DNA from: Acetobacter nitrogenifigens DSM 23921 = NBRC 105050
GTDB lineage: Bacteria > Pseudomonadota > Alphaproteobacteria > Acetobacterales > Acetobacteraceae
DNA: 64,000 nucleotides
Direction: 5' to 3'
Assembly: GCF_000429165.1 (NCBI RefSeq)
Contig: NZ_AUBI01000011.1
Location: 1 to 64,000, forward strand
Every line of letters starts with the position of its first letter. Position 1 is the stretch's first letter. Below are positions 7,135 to 16,575 of the stretch, in pieces. Below the pieces are notes generated by a model that was given only the letters and a program-made list of their open reading frames with translations, was not told where the DNA came from and made no database searches. The translations under genes and the position numbers were made by a program.

Positions 7135-9261
7135 TCATCCTTTCATGGCGCCGATTACCAGATCCGGCGTCAGGATCTGCGGTAGCACACGCCCCTCCGC
7201 ATGGGGCGGAAAATAGACGTAGAGCGGCACGCCGTCGCGGCCATGGGCGCGCAGAAAGGCGGTGATAGCCTCGTCCCGGTTGGTCCAGTCGCCTTTGATA
7301 TAGGCGACGTTATTCTTCGCGAACGCGTCCTGCACCTTGGCACTGCTCAACGTCACGCGCTCGTTGACCAGACATGTGATGCACCAGGCCGCTGTCATGT
7401 CGATGAACACTGGCCGCCCTTGTGCTCGCAGCGCTGCGAGACGCGCCTCGCTGAACGCCGACTGCTCAGCGCTCACGCCAGCCGTCGGTGCGGACGCCGG
7501 TGCGGGCAGAGCGAGAAGGAGCGCCAAGGGCGCAACCGCTGCAATCACCGCCAACCCACGCACCCATCGCGCCCCGGAGGCGCCCCGCATGGTAAGCGCG
7601 CGCCCATTGATCACAAGCCAGCCGCTGAACCCCAGCAGCAACAGTCCGACGCCCAGCAGTAGCACCGCATCGCCGCCACCCTGTCGCGCCAGCACCCAGG
7701 CAAGCCATACGCAGGTCGCGAATATTGGAAACGCAAGCAGTTGTCGGAATATGTCCATCCACGCGCCGGGCTTGGGGATCAGCCTGCCGAAACCCGGCAC
7801 GACCGCGAGCAGGAGATAGGGGCTGGCGAGCCCTAATCCCATGCACAGGAAAACGCCTATGGCTGCCAACGGAGGGGCGGCCAGAGCCCCGGCCACGGCG
7901 GCGCCCATGAACGGCGCCGTGCAGGGCGTCGCCACCAGGACGGCGAGAAGACCAGTCAAAAAGTCGGCGAGGCCGCCATGAGCGCGAGAAATAGCCCCTT
8001 GCCCCGCGCCGATGGCGGGCATTTCGAACACGCCGAGCATGCCCAGACCGACCCCGAACAGCAGCCAGCAGATGATGGCCACGAAAGCCGGGGACTGGAA
8101 CTGAAACCCCCAACCGGCAGTGACGCCCGCGCCCCGAACGGCAAGCGTCGCGCCGCCAAGAAGGGCGAACGTGACCAAAACGCCCGCCGTATAGGCCAGC
8201 GCACTGCGTACCCGCGCGGCTTCTCCGCCCAGCCGCACGACTGCGAGCGCCTTCATGGCGAGCACGGGAAAGACGCAAGGCATCAGGTTAAGGATCGCGC
8301 CGCCGAGGAACGCGAGTACGGCCAGTTCGCCCCAGCTCGCCGCCGCCAACCGCCCTGCGGGCGCAGACGCTGATGCGACACTGCCTTTCGCTGGTTGCGC
8401 GGTCATATCGAGTGCGCTCTGTTGCCCCGCCTTGTCGCGCAGTAGCAGCACGCCTTCCAGTGGCGATCCCGTCTTGAACCCGTCGAGGGGTTTGAGAGAG
8501 AGCGATAGCCCCTCGTCATTGAAGGTCAGTTTCTGGTCTGCGACCTGATCGACGACGCCGGGCGCGCCCGGCACGAACCATGCTTCGCTGACAGCTTCAC
8601 GCGACAACCCCTTGCCGGAAATCTGCAACAATCCGGTGGGTGTGATCGACGACGTGAAAGGCGACGGCAGCGGACGGGCGGCCGTCGCGCGTTCGAACAG
8701 CGGCGCCTGCGCCGATGGCGCTGCCGCGCCTGAGTGCAGCGTCATCTGGAAGTCGCCCTGCTCCGGCACGCAGACGGCTGCGCAGACAAGCCACTCCGCA
8801 TGCGCCTTGACGGTGACGTCCTGCGCATCCGAAGTCCCGGCGACAGGCGTCACGGTCACTGGCAACAACACGTCGCCGGTATAGCCGTACGACATCAACG
8901 GTCCGTCCGGCAGGCGTTCCGGCGCGGGCCATGCAATGGCGTCGCCGTGACCGCTAGCCGCGCCCGAAAGCGTGACGGCAAGCGTCGGCGCTTCTCCAGC
9001 GTCGCCAGGATTGCGCCAGTAGGTATGCCAGGTCGGTTTCAGGGCGAGATGCAATCCCACGCGTATCGGCTGACCGGGTTGAACGGTGTCACTGTCGCTG
9101 ACGAGCCACGCCTGATCGCGCTCCGTCGTCGCGACCGCGCTCTCCGCCGCATGTGACGACGCGCCGCCCGTCAAGCCAAGGGCCAGCGTGAGGAACGCCA
9201 CGGCGAACGTCGGCGCCAGCTTACGGCGACCGGACGAAAAGGAACTGGCTGACAGGCGCAA
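7135..9261 (-). CDS. Thiol:disulfide interchange protein, DsbD/ScsB family
   Basis: A 708-residue protein that carries electrons from cytoplasmic thioredoxin across the inner membrane to periplasmic thiol proteins. Order: signal peptide (1-39), periplasmic alpha domain (about 45-300) with the Cys pair in WLVCAAVCVPE, a membrane domain of about eight helices (about 310-590) with the redox cysteines in NLMPCVFPVLAMKAL and VATPCTAPFMGAA, and a C-terminal thioredoxin-like domain with MTAAWCITC (CxxC). The large alpha domain and length resemble the ScsB branch more than E. coli DsbD. Translation appears to start at TTG 9261, with AGGAG 9 bases upstream. Divergent from hrpB. Likely roles are cytochrome c maturation or repair of oxidised periplasmic thiols. 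Confidence 0.88.
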   Translation of the reverse strand: MRLSASSFSSGRRKLAPTFAVAFLTLALGLTGGASSHAAESAVATTERDQAWLVSDSDTVQPGQPIRVGLHLALKPTWHTYWRNPGDAGEAPTLAVTLSGAASGHGDAIAWPAPERLPDGPLMSYGYTGDVLLPVTVTPVAGTSDAQDVTVKAHAEWLVCAAVCVPEQGDFQMTLHSGAAAPSAQAPLFERATAARPLPSPFTSSITPTGLLQISGKGLSREAVSEAWFVPGAPGVVDQVADQKLTFNDEGLSLSLKPLDGFKTGSPLEGVLLLRDKAGQQSALDMTAQPAKGSVASASAPAGRLAAASWGELAVLAFLGGAILNLMPCVFPVLAMKALAVVRLGGEAARVRSALAYTAGVLVTFALLGGATLAVRGAGVTAGWGFQFQSPAFVAIICWLLFGVGLGMLGVFEMPAIGAGQGAISRAHGGLADFLTGLLAVLVATPCTAPFMGAAVAGALAAPPLAAIGVFLCMGLGLASPYLLLAVVPGFGRLIPKPGAWMDIFRQLLAFPIFATCVWLAWVLARQGGGDAVLLLGVGLLLLGFSGWLVINGRALTMRGASGARWVRGLAVIAAVAPLALLLALPAPASAPTAGVSAEQSAFSEARLAALRAQGRPVFIDMTAAWCITCLVNERVTLSSAKVQDAFAKNNVAYIKGDWTNRDEAITAFLRAHGRDGVPLYVYFPPHAEGRVLPQILTPDLVIGAMKG

Positions 9262-9389
9262 GAGGGCGCTCTCCTGAAATAACGAAACCGGACAGACGGA
9301 AATATGGGAGGAGCTTTACCGCTCCGCCAGCGTCGGGAACAGGGCGGGCGACGATTGCCGCCTCGCGCCTGCCCCGTCATAACCGGCGC

Positions 9390-11990
9390 ATGGACAACGT
9401 TCGCGCTTTTCCCGCCCCGACGCCAGTCGCCGACGACCTGCCGGTGCGTGCGATTTTGCCAGAACTGGCCGCCACGCTTGCAGAACGCCCGAACGTCGTG
9501 CTGGTGGCGCCGCCGGGGGCGGGCAAGACGACGCTCGCGCCGCTTGCGCTGCTTGAAGCGCCGTGGCGCGACCCGTCGGCGCGGATTATCGTGCTGGAGC
9601 CGCGGAGGCTCGCCGCCCGCGCCGCAGCCGAACGTATGGCGAGCCTGCTCGGACAGCGTGCGGGGCAGACTGTAGGTTTTCGCACGCGCCTGGAATCCAC
9701 CGTTTCCGACGCGACGCGTATCGAGGTCGTGACGGAGGGGCTGTTCCTGCGCCGCCTGTTGTCGGACCCGACGCTGGCCGACACGGCTTGCGTCATTTTC
9801 GATGAAATTCACGAGCGTTCGCTGGACGCCGATCTGTCGCTGGCCTTCACGCTAGACCTGCAACAGACCTTGCGGCCCGACCTCCGGCTGGTGGCGATGT
9901 CGGCTACGGCTGACACGGCGACGCTTTGCCGACTGCTCGACGCTCCTGCGCTGGTCAGCGAGGGCCGCCAGCACCCCGTGACGATCCGCCACGCGAAGCG
10001 CGACCTGACGCATGTGCGCGATTTGCCGCTGGCGGCGGCGCAGGCTGTTCTGGACATTTTGCACGCGCCGTCCGGCCAGCCTGCCCCCCATCGCGACGCG
10101 TTGGCGGAGGAGGCCGGGGGCGACATTCTCGTCTTCCTGCCCGGCGTCGGCGAGATACGCCGCGCCGCCACAGCGCTGGAACGGGCTCCCGCCGCCGTCC
10201 TGCCATTACATGGCGAGCTTCCGCCCGCCGAGCAGGCCCGTGCGCTGGCCCCTGATCCGGCTGGGCGGCGGCGCGTGATCCTGTCGACCTCCATTGCCGA
10301 AACGTCCCTGACCGTTCCGGGCGTGCGTATTGTTATTGACGGCGGGTTTCGTCGCGCGCCGCGCTTCGATCCGGGGGCGGGGTTGTCCCGTCTTGAGACC
10401 ATGCGGATTTCCAGAGCTGCCGCGACGCAACGATCGGGCCGCGCGGGGCGCGAGGCGCCGGGATATGCGCTGCGTCTGTGGACGGAAGCGACCGGGCGCG
10501 GCATGCCGCCGCACGACCGCCCGGAAATTCTCGACGCCGACCTCTCGGGTTTTGTGCTCGCGACCGCAGTGTGGACGGAAGAAATGGGTGGGGAGAATGG
10601 CGCGCTCCGCTTCCCTGACGCGCCGCCGAATGGCGGGGTCGCGACGGCGACCGAACTGCTCAAGGAACTCGGCGCGCTTGATGAACGGGGCAAACCGACA
10701 TCGCTCGGCAAGCGGATGGCGACGATCGGCGCCCACCCGCGCCTTGCGGCCATCATGCTGGCGACGCGCACCGCCGGAGAATCGGCGCTGGCCGCCGACA
10801 TTGCGGCATTGCTGGAGGAACGCGACCCGCTGCGCCCACGTCATACGCCCGGCGCCGGAGGGCCGCCGCCCGTGCCGCCATCCGATATAGCGCTCCGGCT
10901 GGATCTGATCGGCGGAGGAGATCATCCGGACGCCGATCGCGGCGCCCTGTCGCGCATCCGGCAGGCGGCGGCGCAGTATCGCCGCCGCCTGCGCGTCCCG
11001 GCAGGAACGCAGGCGGAAGGCGACGTTTCCGCGCTGCTGGCGGCTGGTTTCCCCGATCGTATCGCGCAAAGCCGGGGCGGCGCGGGTGACGGCGATTTCC
11101 GTCTGTCAGGCGGCGGGTCGGCGCGTATCGGACGCGCCGACCCGCTGGCGGACCGAAAGCTGCTGGCCGTCGCATCCCTGTTTCTGCGCAAGAGCGCGGA
11201 GATCCGGCTGGCGGCGCCGCTCGATCCGGACAATCTTCCTGATACGCTTCTGGCGCGCGCGACCGAACAGGTGGAGACGGCGCTCGACCCGGTCAGTGGA
11301 GCGATCATCGCCCGTCGCCGGGTGCGTCTTGGCGCGCTGGTTCTGCGCGATCGAACGGAGACGGTCCGGGGCGAAGACGCCGCCGGACTTCTTGCGCGGC
11401 AGGCGGCGGCCACGCTGGGAACTGCGTTCGATTGGACCGATGCGGCGCGCCAGTTTCAGGCTCGTGTCGCCGTGGCGCGAGCTGAACTGGGGCTGGAAGA
11501 AACTCTCCCTGATCTATCGGACGAGGCGTTGGCCGCCTCCATCGAGGAATGGCTGACGCCGTGGCTGGACGGCGTGACGAAGCTGTCGACGCTGCGGGAT
11601 CTCGATCTGCTCGCCATCCTGCGGGCCAGACTGGACTACGCCGACCTGAGTGCGCTTGACCGCGAATTGCCGACGGAACTGTCGTTGAAAGGCGGGCGCA
11701 TCAAGGTCGACTACACGCAGCCCGTTCCTGTCGCCTCCGCGCGGGCTCAGACATTCTACGGCACGTCGGAAACGCCCCGTCTTGCAGGCGGTCGCGTGAA
11801 ACTGCGCCTCGCGCTGCTTTCTCCTGCAAGTCGCCCGCAGGCTTTGACCGCTGATCTGGCGAGCTTCTGGGCCAACGGCTGGGCCGACATGCGGCGCGAC
11901 ATGCGCGGGCGCTATCCACGCCACGACTGGCCGGAGAATCCGGCTCTGGCCGAGCCGCCGCAACCCGGCCCACGTCGGGAACGCCGTTGA
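9390..11990 (+). CDS. hrpB: ATP-dependent helicase HrpB
   Basis: An 866-residue DEAH-box (DExH) RNA helicase. Walker A is APPGAGKTT (residues 40-48, Lys46), Walker B is DEIH (138-141), and motif III is SATAD. The second RecA domain carries GDILVFLPGVGEIRR and STSIAETSLTVPGVRIVIDGG, ending in QRSGRAGR. HA2/winged domains and the HrpB-specific C-terminal region (LKGGRIKVDYTQ, with a tail rich in ARA/RRDMRGRYPRHDWPENP) follow. Length is normal for HrpB. There is no obvious ribosome site ahead of ATG 9390. HrpB is widespread and non-essential in proteobacteria; its RNA substrate is poorly defined. Confidence 0.93.
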   Translation: MDNVRAFPAPTPVADDLPVRAILPELAATLAERPNVVLVAPPGAGKTTLAPLALLEAPWRDPSARIIVLEPRRLAARAAAERMASLLGQRAGQTVGFRTRLESTVSDATRIEVVTEGLFLRRLLSDPTLADTACVIFDEIHERSLDADLSLAFTLDLQQTLRPDLRLVAMSATADTATLCRLLDAPALVSEGRQHPVTIRHAKRDLTHVRDLPLAAAQAVLDILHAPSGQPAPHRDALAEEAGGDILVFLPGVGEIRRAATALERAPAAVLPLHGELPPAEQARALAPDPAGRRRVILSTSIAETSLTVPGVRIVIDGGFRRAPRFDPGAGLSRLETMRISRAAATQRSGRAGREAPGYALRLWTEATGRGMPPHDRPEILDADLSGFVLATAVWTEEMGGENGALRFPDAPPNGGVATATELLKELGALDERGKPTSLGKRMATIGAHPRLAAIMLATRTAGESALAADIAALLEERDPLRPRHTPGAGGPPPVPPSDIALRLDLIGGGDHPDADRGALSRIRQAAAQYRRRLRVPAGTQAEGDVSALLAAGFPDRIAQSRGGAGDGDFRLSGGGSARIGRADPLADRKLLAVASLFLRKSAEIRLAAPLDPDNLPDTLLARATEQVETALDPVSGAIIARRRVRLGALVLRDRTETVRGEDAAGLLARQAAATLGTAFDWTDAARQFQARVAVARAELGLEETLPDLSDEALAASIEEWLTPWLDGVTKLSTLRDLDLLAILRARLDYADLSALDRELPTELSLKGGRIKVDYTQPVPVASARAQTFYGTSETPRLAGGRVKLRLALLSPASRPQALTADLASFWANGWADMRRDMRGRYPRHDWPENPALAEPPQPGPRRERR

Positions 11991-12234
11991 CGCAACGTCG
12001 GGTCCTGCGGCGGAGGGAGTTGGTGGGCGAGAGACGAGAAACTGGCCGCCTGCATGGCGCATCCCCGCGAGAGGACGGTGTCGAAGGAGACACAGGCGTG
12101 CGGGAAATGGCCGCCGAAACGTCCTCAGGGATTGCCCAGCTTCGCCGTCTGACCCAACACTAGGACTCGACGCAGCGTGAATCCTTGCGCAGGCGACCCA
12201 GTGTTCGGCCATTCACGAAAGCCTTCAGCCCCTG

Positions 12235-13500
12235 ATGCCTCCTCGAACAGGTAGCCTGCCCCGGTCTTCCTCAAGCTCTCCGTGCGTCGCTCCGGGAGCG
12301 GAAGGGGTTCATTTTCCTTTGGACCGACCGCCGGGCGGACGAGGTTTAAGCAGGCGGGCGACCGCTTTCATCGTGCTCGCCTTGACGGGGCTGGGCGCAG
12401 CCGGGGCTGGCTCGGCGACCATGCTGGCGCGGGCCGAGACGGCGCGCGCCACCGAACTCCCTACGCCGACGCCGCTGGTGCAGGGCCTGCCGATGACCTT
12501 CGCCCCGCTGGTGAAGAAGGTCGTCCCTGCGGTTGTGAACATCGCGGTGACGCGTGAGGTCGATCCCTCTTCCGGCAAACGCATTCACGTTCTGCCAGAC
12601 GTCAAGGGAACGCCGCTCGAACGGCGTTTTCGCGAGCGGTTGCGCAAGCACGGCGAGGATATGCTTGGCGCCGGCTCGGGGTTCATTATCGACCCCTCCG
12701 GCGTCATCGTCACGAACAACCATGTCGTGGGTGACGCCAACAACATTTCCGTCTCGCTCGCCAATGGCCGCGAGTTGCCGGCGCGCGTCCTGGGCAGCGA
12801 CGACCTCACGGATATCGCGGTCATCAAGGTCGAAAGCCTGGTGCCGTTGCCTTACGTAAGCTGGGGCGACAGTCGCCAGGTGCAGGTCGGGGACTGGATC
12901 ATGGCGGCGGGCAACCCATTCGGCCTTGGGTCGTCCGTGACAGCGGGAATCGTGTCGGCGCGCGGTCGGGACATTGGGGCAAGTCCGTTCGATGACTTCC
13001 TGCAGCTCGATGCGCCGATCAATCCGGGGAATTCCGGCGGCCCGACGTTCAACATGCAGGGCGAGGTGATCGCCATCAACACCGCTATCGTCTCCCCGAC
13101 GGGCGGGTCGGTGGGTATAGGCTTCTCCATCCCTTCCGAGATCGTCATACCGGTGGTCGAACAGTTGCGGCGGACGGGCCACATTGATCGTGGCTGGCTC
13201 GGCGTCACGCTTGAGGATGACGCCGGCACGGACGGCGCCCGCGTCGTGGACATCGACAAGGGCGGTCCTGGGGCAAAAGCGACGTTGCGCCGCGGCGACG
13301 TCGTCATCGCGTTTGGAACGGATCATGTCGAGAACGCACGAGGCCTGATTCGTGCGGTGGCGGCCGCCAAGCCCGGCGCGACGACGACTCTCACCGTGCG
13401 TCGCAAGACGGCGAATGTGGTGTTGCAGGTGCAGATCGGCGCGCGGCCGGCTGATGATTCTCGCGATGGAGACGCCGATGGGGACAACGACGGCCCGTAA
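12235..13500 (+). CDS. HtrA/DegS-type serine protease with one PDZ domain
   Basis: A 421-residue periplasmic protease. A positively charged N-terminus is followed by a hydrophobic anchor or signal (about 42-68). The trypsin-like domain shows His163 (TNNHVVG), Asp193 (LTDIAVIKV) and Ser267 (NPGNSGGP). A single PDZ domain follows (about 315-405) with GWLGVTLED. The tail is acidic (DGDADGDND). One PDZ and a possible N-terminal anchor recall DegS more than the two-PDZ DegP. No rseA/rpoE genes are adjacent, so a specific sigma-E role is not implied. Expected work is quality control of envelope proteins. Confidence 0.88.
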   Translation: MPPRTGSLPRSSSSSPCVAPGAEGVHFPLDRPPGGRGLSRRATAFIVLALTGLGAAGAGSATMLARAETARATELPTPTPLVQGLPMTFAPLVKKVVPAVVNIAVTREVDPSSGKRIHVLPDVKGTPLERRFRERLRKHGEDMLGAGSGFIIDPSGVIVTNNHVVGDANNISVSLANGRELPARVLGSDDLTDIAVIKVESLVPLPYVSWGDSRQVQVGDWIMAAGNPFGLGSSVTAGIVSARGRDIGASPFDDFLQLDAPINPGNSGGPTFNMQGEVIAINTAIVSPTGGSVGIGFSIPSEIVIPVVEQLRRTGHIDRGWLGVTLEDDAGTDGARVVDIDKGGPGAKATLRRGDVVIAFGTDHVENARGLIRAVAAAKPGATTTLTVRRKTANVVLQVQIGARPADDSRDGDADGDNDGP

Positions 13501-13817
13501 CCGGCGCAGCGGAGGCGTTTGACGCATGCGTGACATGGCTTCGCGCGCATTTCGATACTGGGTGCGGCAGGTTGCGGCCTCGATGCCGACGGTGACGTAT
13601 CAGATTGTTTTTGAAGATAATTTTATGAAAACCTCATTGAGGTCCCGGCCAAATCTGGTCAGGGCGGTCGCGCAGCGTAATTTTCGCATGCCGGAACATG
13701 GCTGTTAGATGCGCGCGCGGCTTGAATTTCCGCCGCCGATTGCGCACATAATGCGCCGCACTCAGCGGCGTGGCGTCCTTCGCGCGCCCACATCCGCAAC
13801 GACGACAGGAGCTGACC
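13501..13817. other. infC leader region
   Basis: About 315 bases without a credible gene. It is AT-rich around 13605-13630, where the infC promoter may lie. The infC ribosome site AGGAG is at 13807-13811, 6 bases before the ATA start. Confidence 0.5.
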
Positions 13818-14354
13818 ATAGCCAGACCACCGCTTCCCGCGCCGCCCACTCGCGAGGGACCCCGCGTTAACGAAGAAATCCGCGTACCGTCGGTCCGCCT
13901 GATCGATCAGGATGGAGAGATGGTCGGCGTCCTCCCGATGCGCGACGCGCTTCTCCGCGCCTATGGCGTCGGTCTGGATCTTCTGGAGATCAGCCCGAAC
14001 GCCGAGCCACCCGTTTGCAAGATTCTTGACTACGGCAAGTTCAAGTACGAGCAGCAGAAGAAGCGGAACGAAGCCCGCAAAAAGCAGAAGGTCATCGAGA
14101 TCAAGGAAGTCAAGGTTCGTCCGAACATCGACGAAAACGACTACCAGGTTAAGATGCGCGCCATGAAGTCGTTCATTGGCGAAGGCGACAAGGTGAAGGT
14201 GACGCTGCGTTTCCGTGGCCGTGAAATGGCTCATCAGGATCTCGGCGTGAAGGTGCTTGAGCGCATTCGCACCGAAATGGACGAGCAGGCGAAGGTCGAG
14301 CAGATGCCCCGCCTTGAGAACCGCCAGATGGTGATGGTGCTCTCGCCGCGATAA
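13818..14354 (+). CDS. infC: Translation initiation factor IF-3, rare ATA start
   Basis: A 178-residue IF-3, which dissociates ribosomes and checks initiator tRNA and start codon on the 30S subunit. The N-terminal domain contains [20 protein letters not shown] and the C-terminal domain includes [17 protein letters not shown]. The only start with a proper ribosome site (AGGAG, 13807-13811, spacing 6) is ATA at 13818; the frame is open upstream to an ATG at 13770 but without a ribosome site, and would add a basic tail atypical of IF-3. Non-standard ATT/ATA/ATC starts are a known feature of infC and let IF-3 repress its own translation. rpmI and rplT, often downstream, are absent: a terminator follows. 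Confidence 0.93.
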   Translation: MARPPLPAPPTREGPRVNEEIRVPSVRLIDQDGEMVGVLPMRDALLRAYGVGLDLLEISPNAEPPVCKILDYGKFKYEQQKKRNEARKKQKVIEIKEVKVRPNIDENDYQVKMRAMKSFIGEGDKVKVTLRFRGREMAHQDLGVKVLERIRTEMDEQAKVEQMPRLENRQMVMVLSPR

Positions 14355-14430
14355 AGACGCGGTCCGTTTTGGTAGTCGAGTTGCAAGCGAGAGACCGAGG
14401 CTTCTGGGGCCAGATTGCAACGAAGCGGGA

Positions 14431-14466
14431 GGGGGCGGTGTGCAACCGTCCCCTTTTCGTTTTTTG
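14431..14466 (+). terminator. Rho-independent terminator after infC
   Basis: GGGGGCGGT (14431-14439) pairs with ACCGTCCCC (14445-14453), one G:U, five-base loop, followed by TTTTCGTTTTTT. A weaker stem just upstream pairs GTTGCAA (14381-14387) with TTGCAAC (14415-14421). Confidence 0.85.
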
Positions 14467-14483
14467 CAAGGAAGTCTGACTGG

Positions 14484-14672
14484 CGTTTGACCGGGAAATC
14501 GCCTCAGTCTGAGGTGGAGATGCGAAACGGGTTCGGTCAAACGAGCCGTCTCGCAGTTTGCGAACAATATTGGCGGGACTATCGCCCGCCCTGTAAATGC
14601 AGATCAGCGTTGGCGACATCGAGTAAGTCGCCAACGAACGTGATGATGAGTGTTATGAGGCACTATCGTCAC
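14484..14672. ncRNA. Candidate structured RNA: five consecutive stem-loops
   Basis: Nearly every base here can sit in a stem. (A) CGTTTGACCG at 14484-14493 with CGGTCAAACG at 14534-14543, perfect 10 bp, enclosing a small hairpin CCTCA/TGAGG (14502-14514). (B) TCGCA/TGCGA at 14551-14563. (C) GGCGGG/CCCGCC at 14572-14590. (D) CGTTGGCGAC at 14608-14617 with GTCGCCAACG at 14627-14636, perfect 10 bp, 9-base loop. (E) GTGATGAT with ATCGTCAC at 14640-14672 with one G:U. The region is non-coding and sits behind the infC terminator. It does not match tmRNA, RNase P, 6S or SRP RNA features that I know. Strand is undetermined because stems are symmetric. A structured RNA or a protein-binding DNA site array are both possible. 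Confidence 0.4.
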
Positions 14673-16563
14673 CTCACGACCTGCCTTTGTGATTTTCGGC
14701 TACGGATGGGCGTGCCGTCCCTTTTGCGGCAGTTTTGCCAGCCTGTCTTTTCGTGCTTCCCTTCCGGGGTGATCCTCACCGTAATCAGTTCTGTCGATGG
14801 CGGTGTCGCGTCGCTTTGGAAAGGTTATCGGTGCGGCGCCAGTGATCGGGTCAAATATTGATAGGTACGCTGTATTGTGCGTGGTGAGCTTATAAAGCCC
14901 GGATAGGGAGTCGATTGCGCCAGCCCCGTCTGGAGCGTTTTGGCGTGTGGTGCGCGGTCAATCAGCGCCACTCGAGAACGCGCATGAAGGACAATCGCCC
15001 CACCCCCGATGCCCCGATGGGATGCTCCGTTTCTGCGCTGTCGAGACTGCTCATCGTCTGAGACATCAGATCAAGTGACGCCCGCCTGTGTTCTCGTTCG
15101 AATACGCTGGAGCGTTGCCCGGACTTTGTAGAAACGCTTTACAATTCACTACCCGGGAGAAGGTTGGGAACTGCTCGTCTCGCCTCCGGACACGAGGGAG
15201 GTGGCGCCTCAACGCCAAGGAAACGAGATTGTCGCAATGTTCGCCATGTTGGAGTCAAGCAGGGGGAAACGAGCCGCACGGCGGAGCTCAATTCGGGAGA
15301 CTCTTTGATCTGCGTGCTGTCACAGCGGCTTGCTTTTCATGAAACGGGGATCGCCTCCGCTGAGAATTTCCATGGCAAGTTTTCCGCCATAAGTAACGCC
15401 AGCCAGACATCGTTTAGCCGTATCCAGTTTGCCGGGGGGTGTCAGCTTGCCTTAGACTTCCCAAGAATAAACGTCAGGCGTATAAATATATCGACGCTTA
15501 TCATCGGTGGAAAAAATGAAAATCATTGGAACAGTTATCAGGAAACCTTCACGAGTCGAGTTCTTCTTTACCTTGACGGCCATAGGCTCGATTCTTGGAA
15601 TCCTGTTCATCAATCGGAAGCCTGTCATCGACGACATCCGTAACACTCTGGATGCGGCGAATCCGCCTTCAGGGTTTCTTGATCCCAAGGCAACGTAATT
15701 CTATAAAAAGAGACAGTTTTGTATGCTTGCTTGATGGCCCGGCAAGAGTCGCGCTCGTTTATGCGCGAAGCAGTTTTCAGGCATCGCACCCTGCTGATGG
15801 TTCAATAGGGCCCACCTGAGGAACCTATCTGGTAGCATATGTGATTACTGTGAGCAGTTAATCAGCAGGATACGCAGTGACACGATGCACGACTTGCTGA
15901 CCTGTGGTGGAGGCCATGAGGAGGTTTGCGAGGGGCGGCCTTGACGCTGCTTTGCGAAACGTCCCTCGTGTTCATTCCCTGCGACGCAAGTGTTTCCCGT
16001 GAAGTTGGATAATCCGGCGGTAGCGTCGGACTTGCGATTGTCACGAATATGTGATGTTGCGGAATCGTGGCCAAACAGACGCGTGCGCTTCCCTGAATCT
16101 TCCGAATGCGGTCGTTATATTTGTGATTCAAGAAAAATTTTCGAGACAGGGAAGCTTTTATTCTACGGCTGAAACGGGCTTCACATTCAGTGGTGGCGCC
16201 TGATTCGTCATCGCATGCATTCATCATCCAATGATGATTGGAGACGAAGATTTTCTGAATAAACTGTTGGAAATATATGAAAATTTATCAATTTCAGCGA
16301 TTCCTTTTGTATGGAAAAATATCAGAAATTTCTATAATGCTTTCGGGATATATACCGATTTGGGCAGGAATAGCGTTTGAGACGGGTCCACATTTCGGCT
16401 GTAGATAGTAATATTTCATCGTATCATTTATATTTATATGTATAAAAATAAGAACAAATATAGTTTTGTAGAAAAAATTCACCTATTTTTGCAATGTAAC
16501 AGTCGTTGACTCGGTTATTAATGTTTTGCTCATGTTTTCCAAACAGCCGGTATTTTATTTCCC
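14673..16563. other. Gene-poor region before the Hint-protein locus
   Basis: About 1.9 kb with at most one plausible small gene (15516-15698). Other frames up to 160 codons lack ribosome sites and look like random translation. Composition drifts from GC-rich to strongly AT-rich by 16250-16550. Overlapping palindromes occur at 16222-16241 (CATCAT/ATGATG and CCAAT/ATTGG). The last 300 bases probably hold the promoter of the Hint-repeat protein. No degraded transposase or integrase was recognised. Confidence 0.5.
15516..15698 (+). CDS. Possible small single-pass membrane protein
   Basis: A 60-residue frame with a basic N-terminus, one hydrophobic segment (FFFTLTAIGSILGILFI, about residues 16-32) and a polar tail ending GFLDPKAT. 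ATG 15516 has GGTGGA 5-10 bases upstream. No family recognised. The membrane-protein-like layout is the only support; it may be a chance frame. If real, it is an orphan between infC and the Hint-protein gene. Confidence 0.35.
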   Translation: MKIIGTVIRKPSRVEFFFTLTAIGSILGILFINRKPVIDDIRNTLDAANPPSGFLDPKAT

Positions 16564-16575
16564 AGGGGGAATCTG

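Noticed and set aside
10206..11069. 287-codon frame, and others opposite hrpB
   Set aside because: Antisense or frame-shifted shadows of hrpB without ribosome sites or family motifs.
12346..13536. 396-codon frame opposite the HtrA-type protease
   Set aside because: Shadow of the protease gene; His/Arg-rich with no domain signal.
15862..16227. 121-codon frame on the minus strand in the gene-poor region
   Set aside because: No ribosome site, no hydrophobic or domain pattern, and it spans the composition shift. Likely chance.
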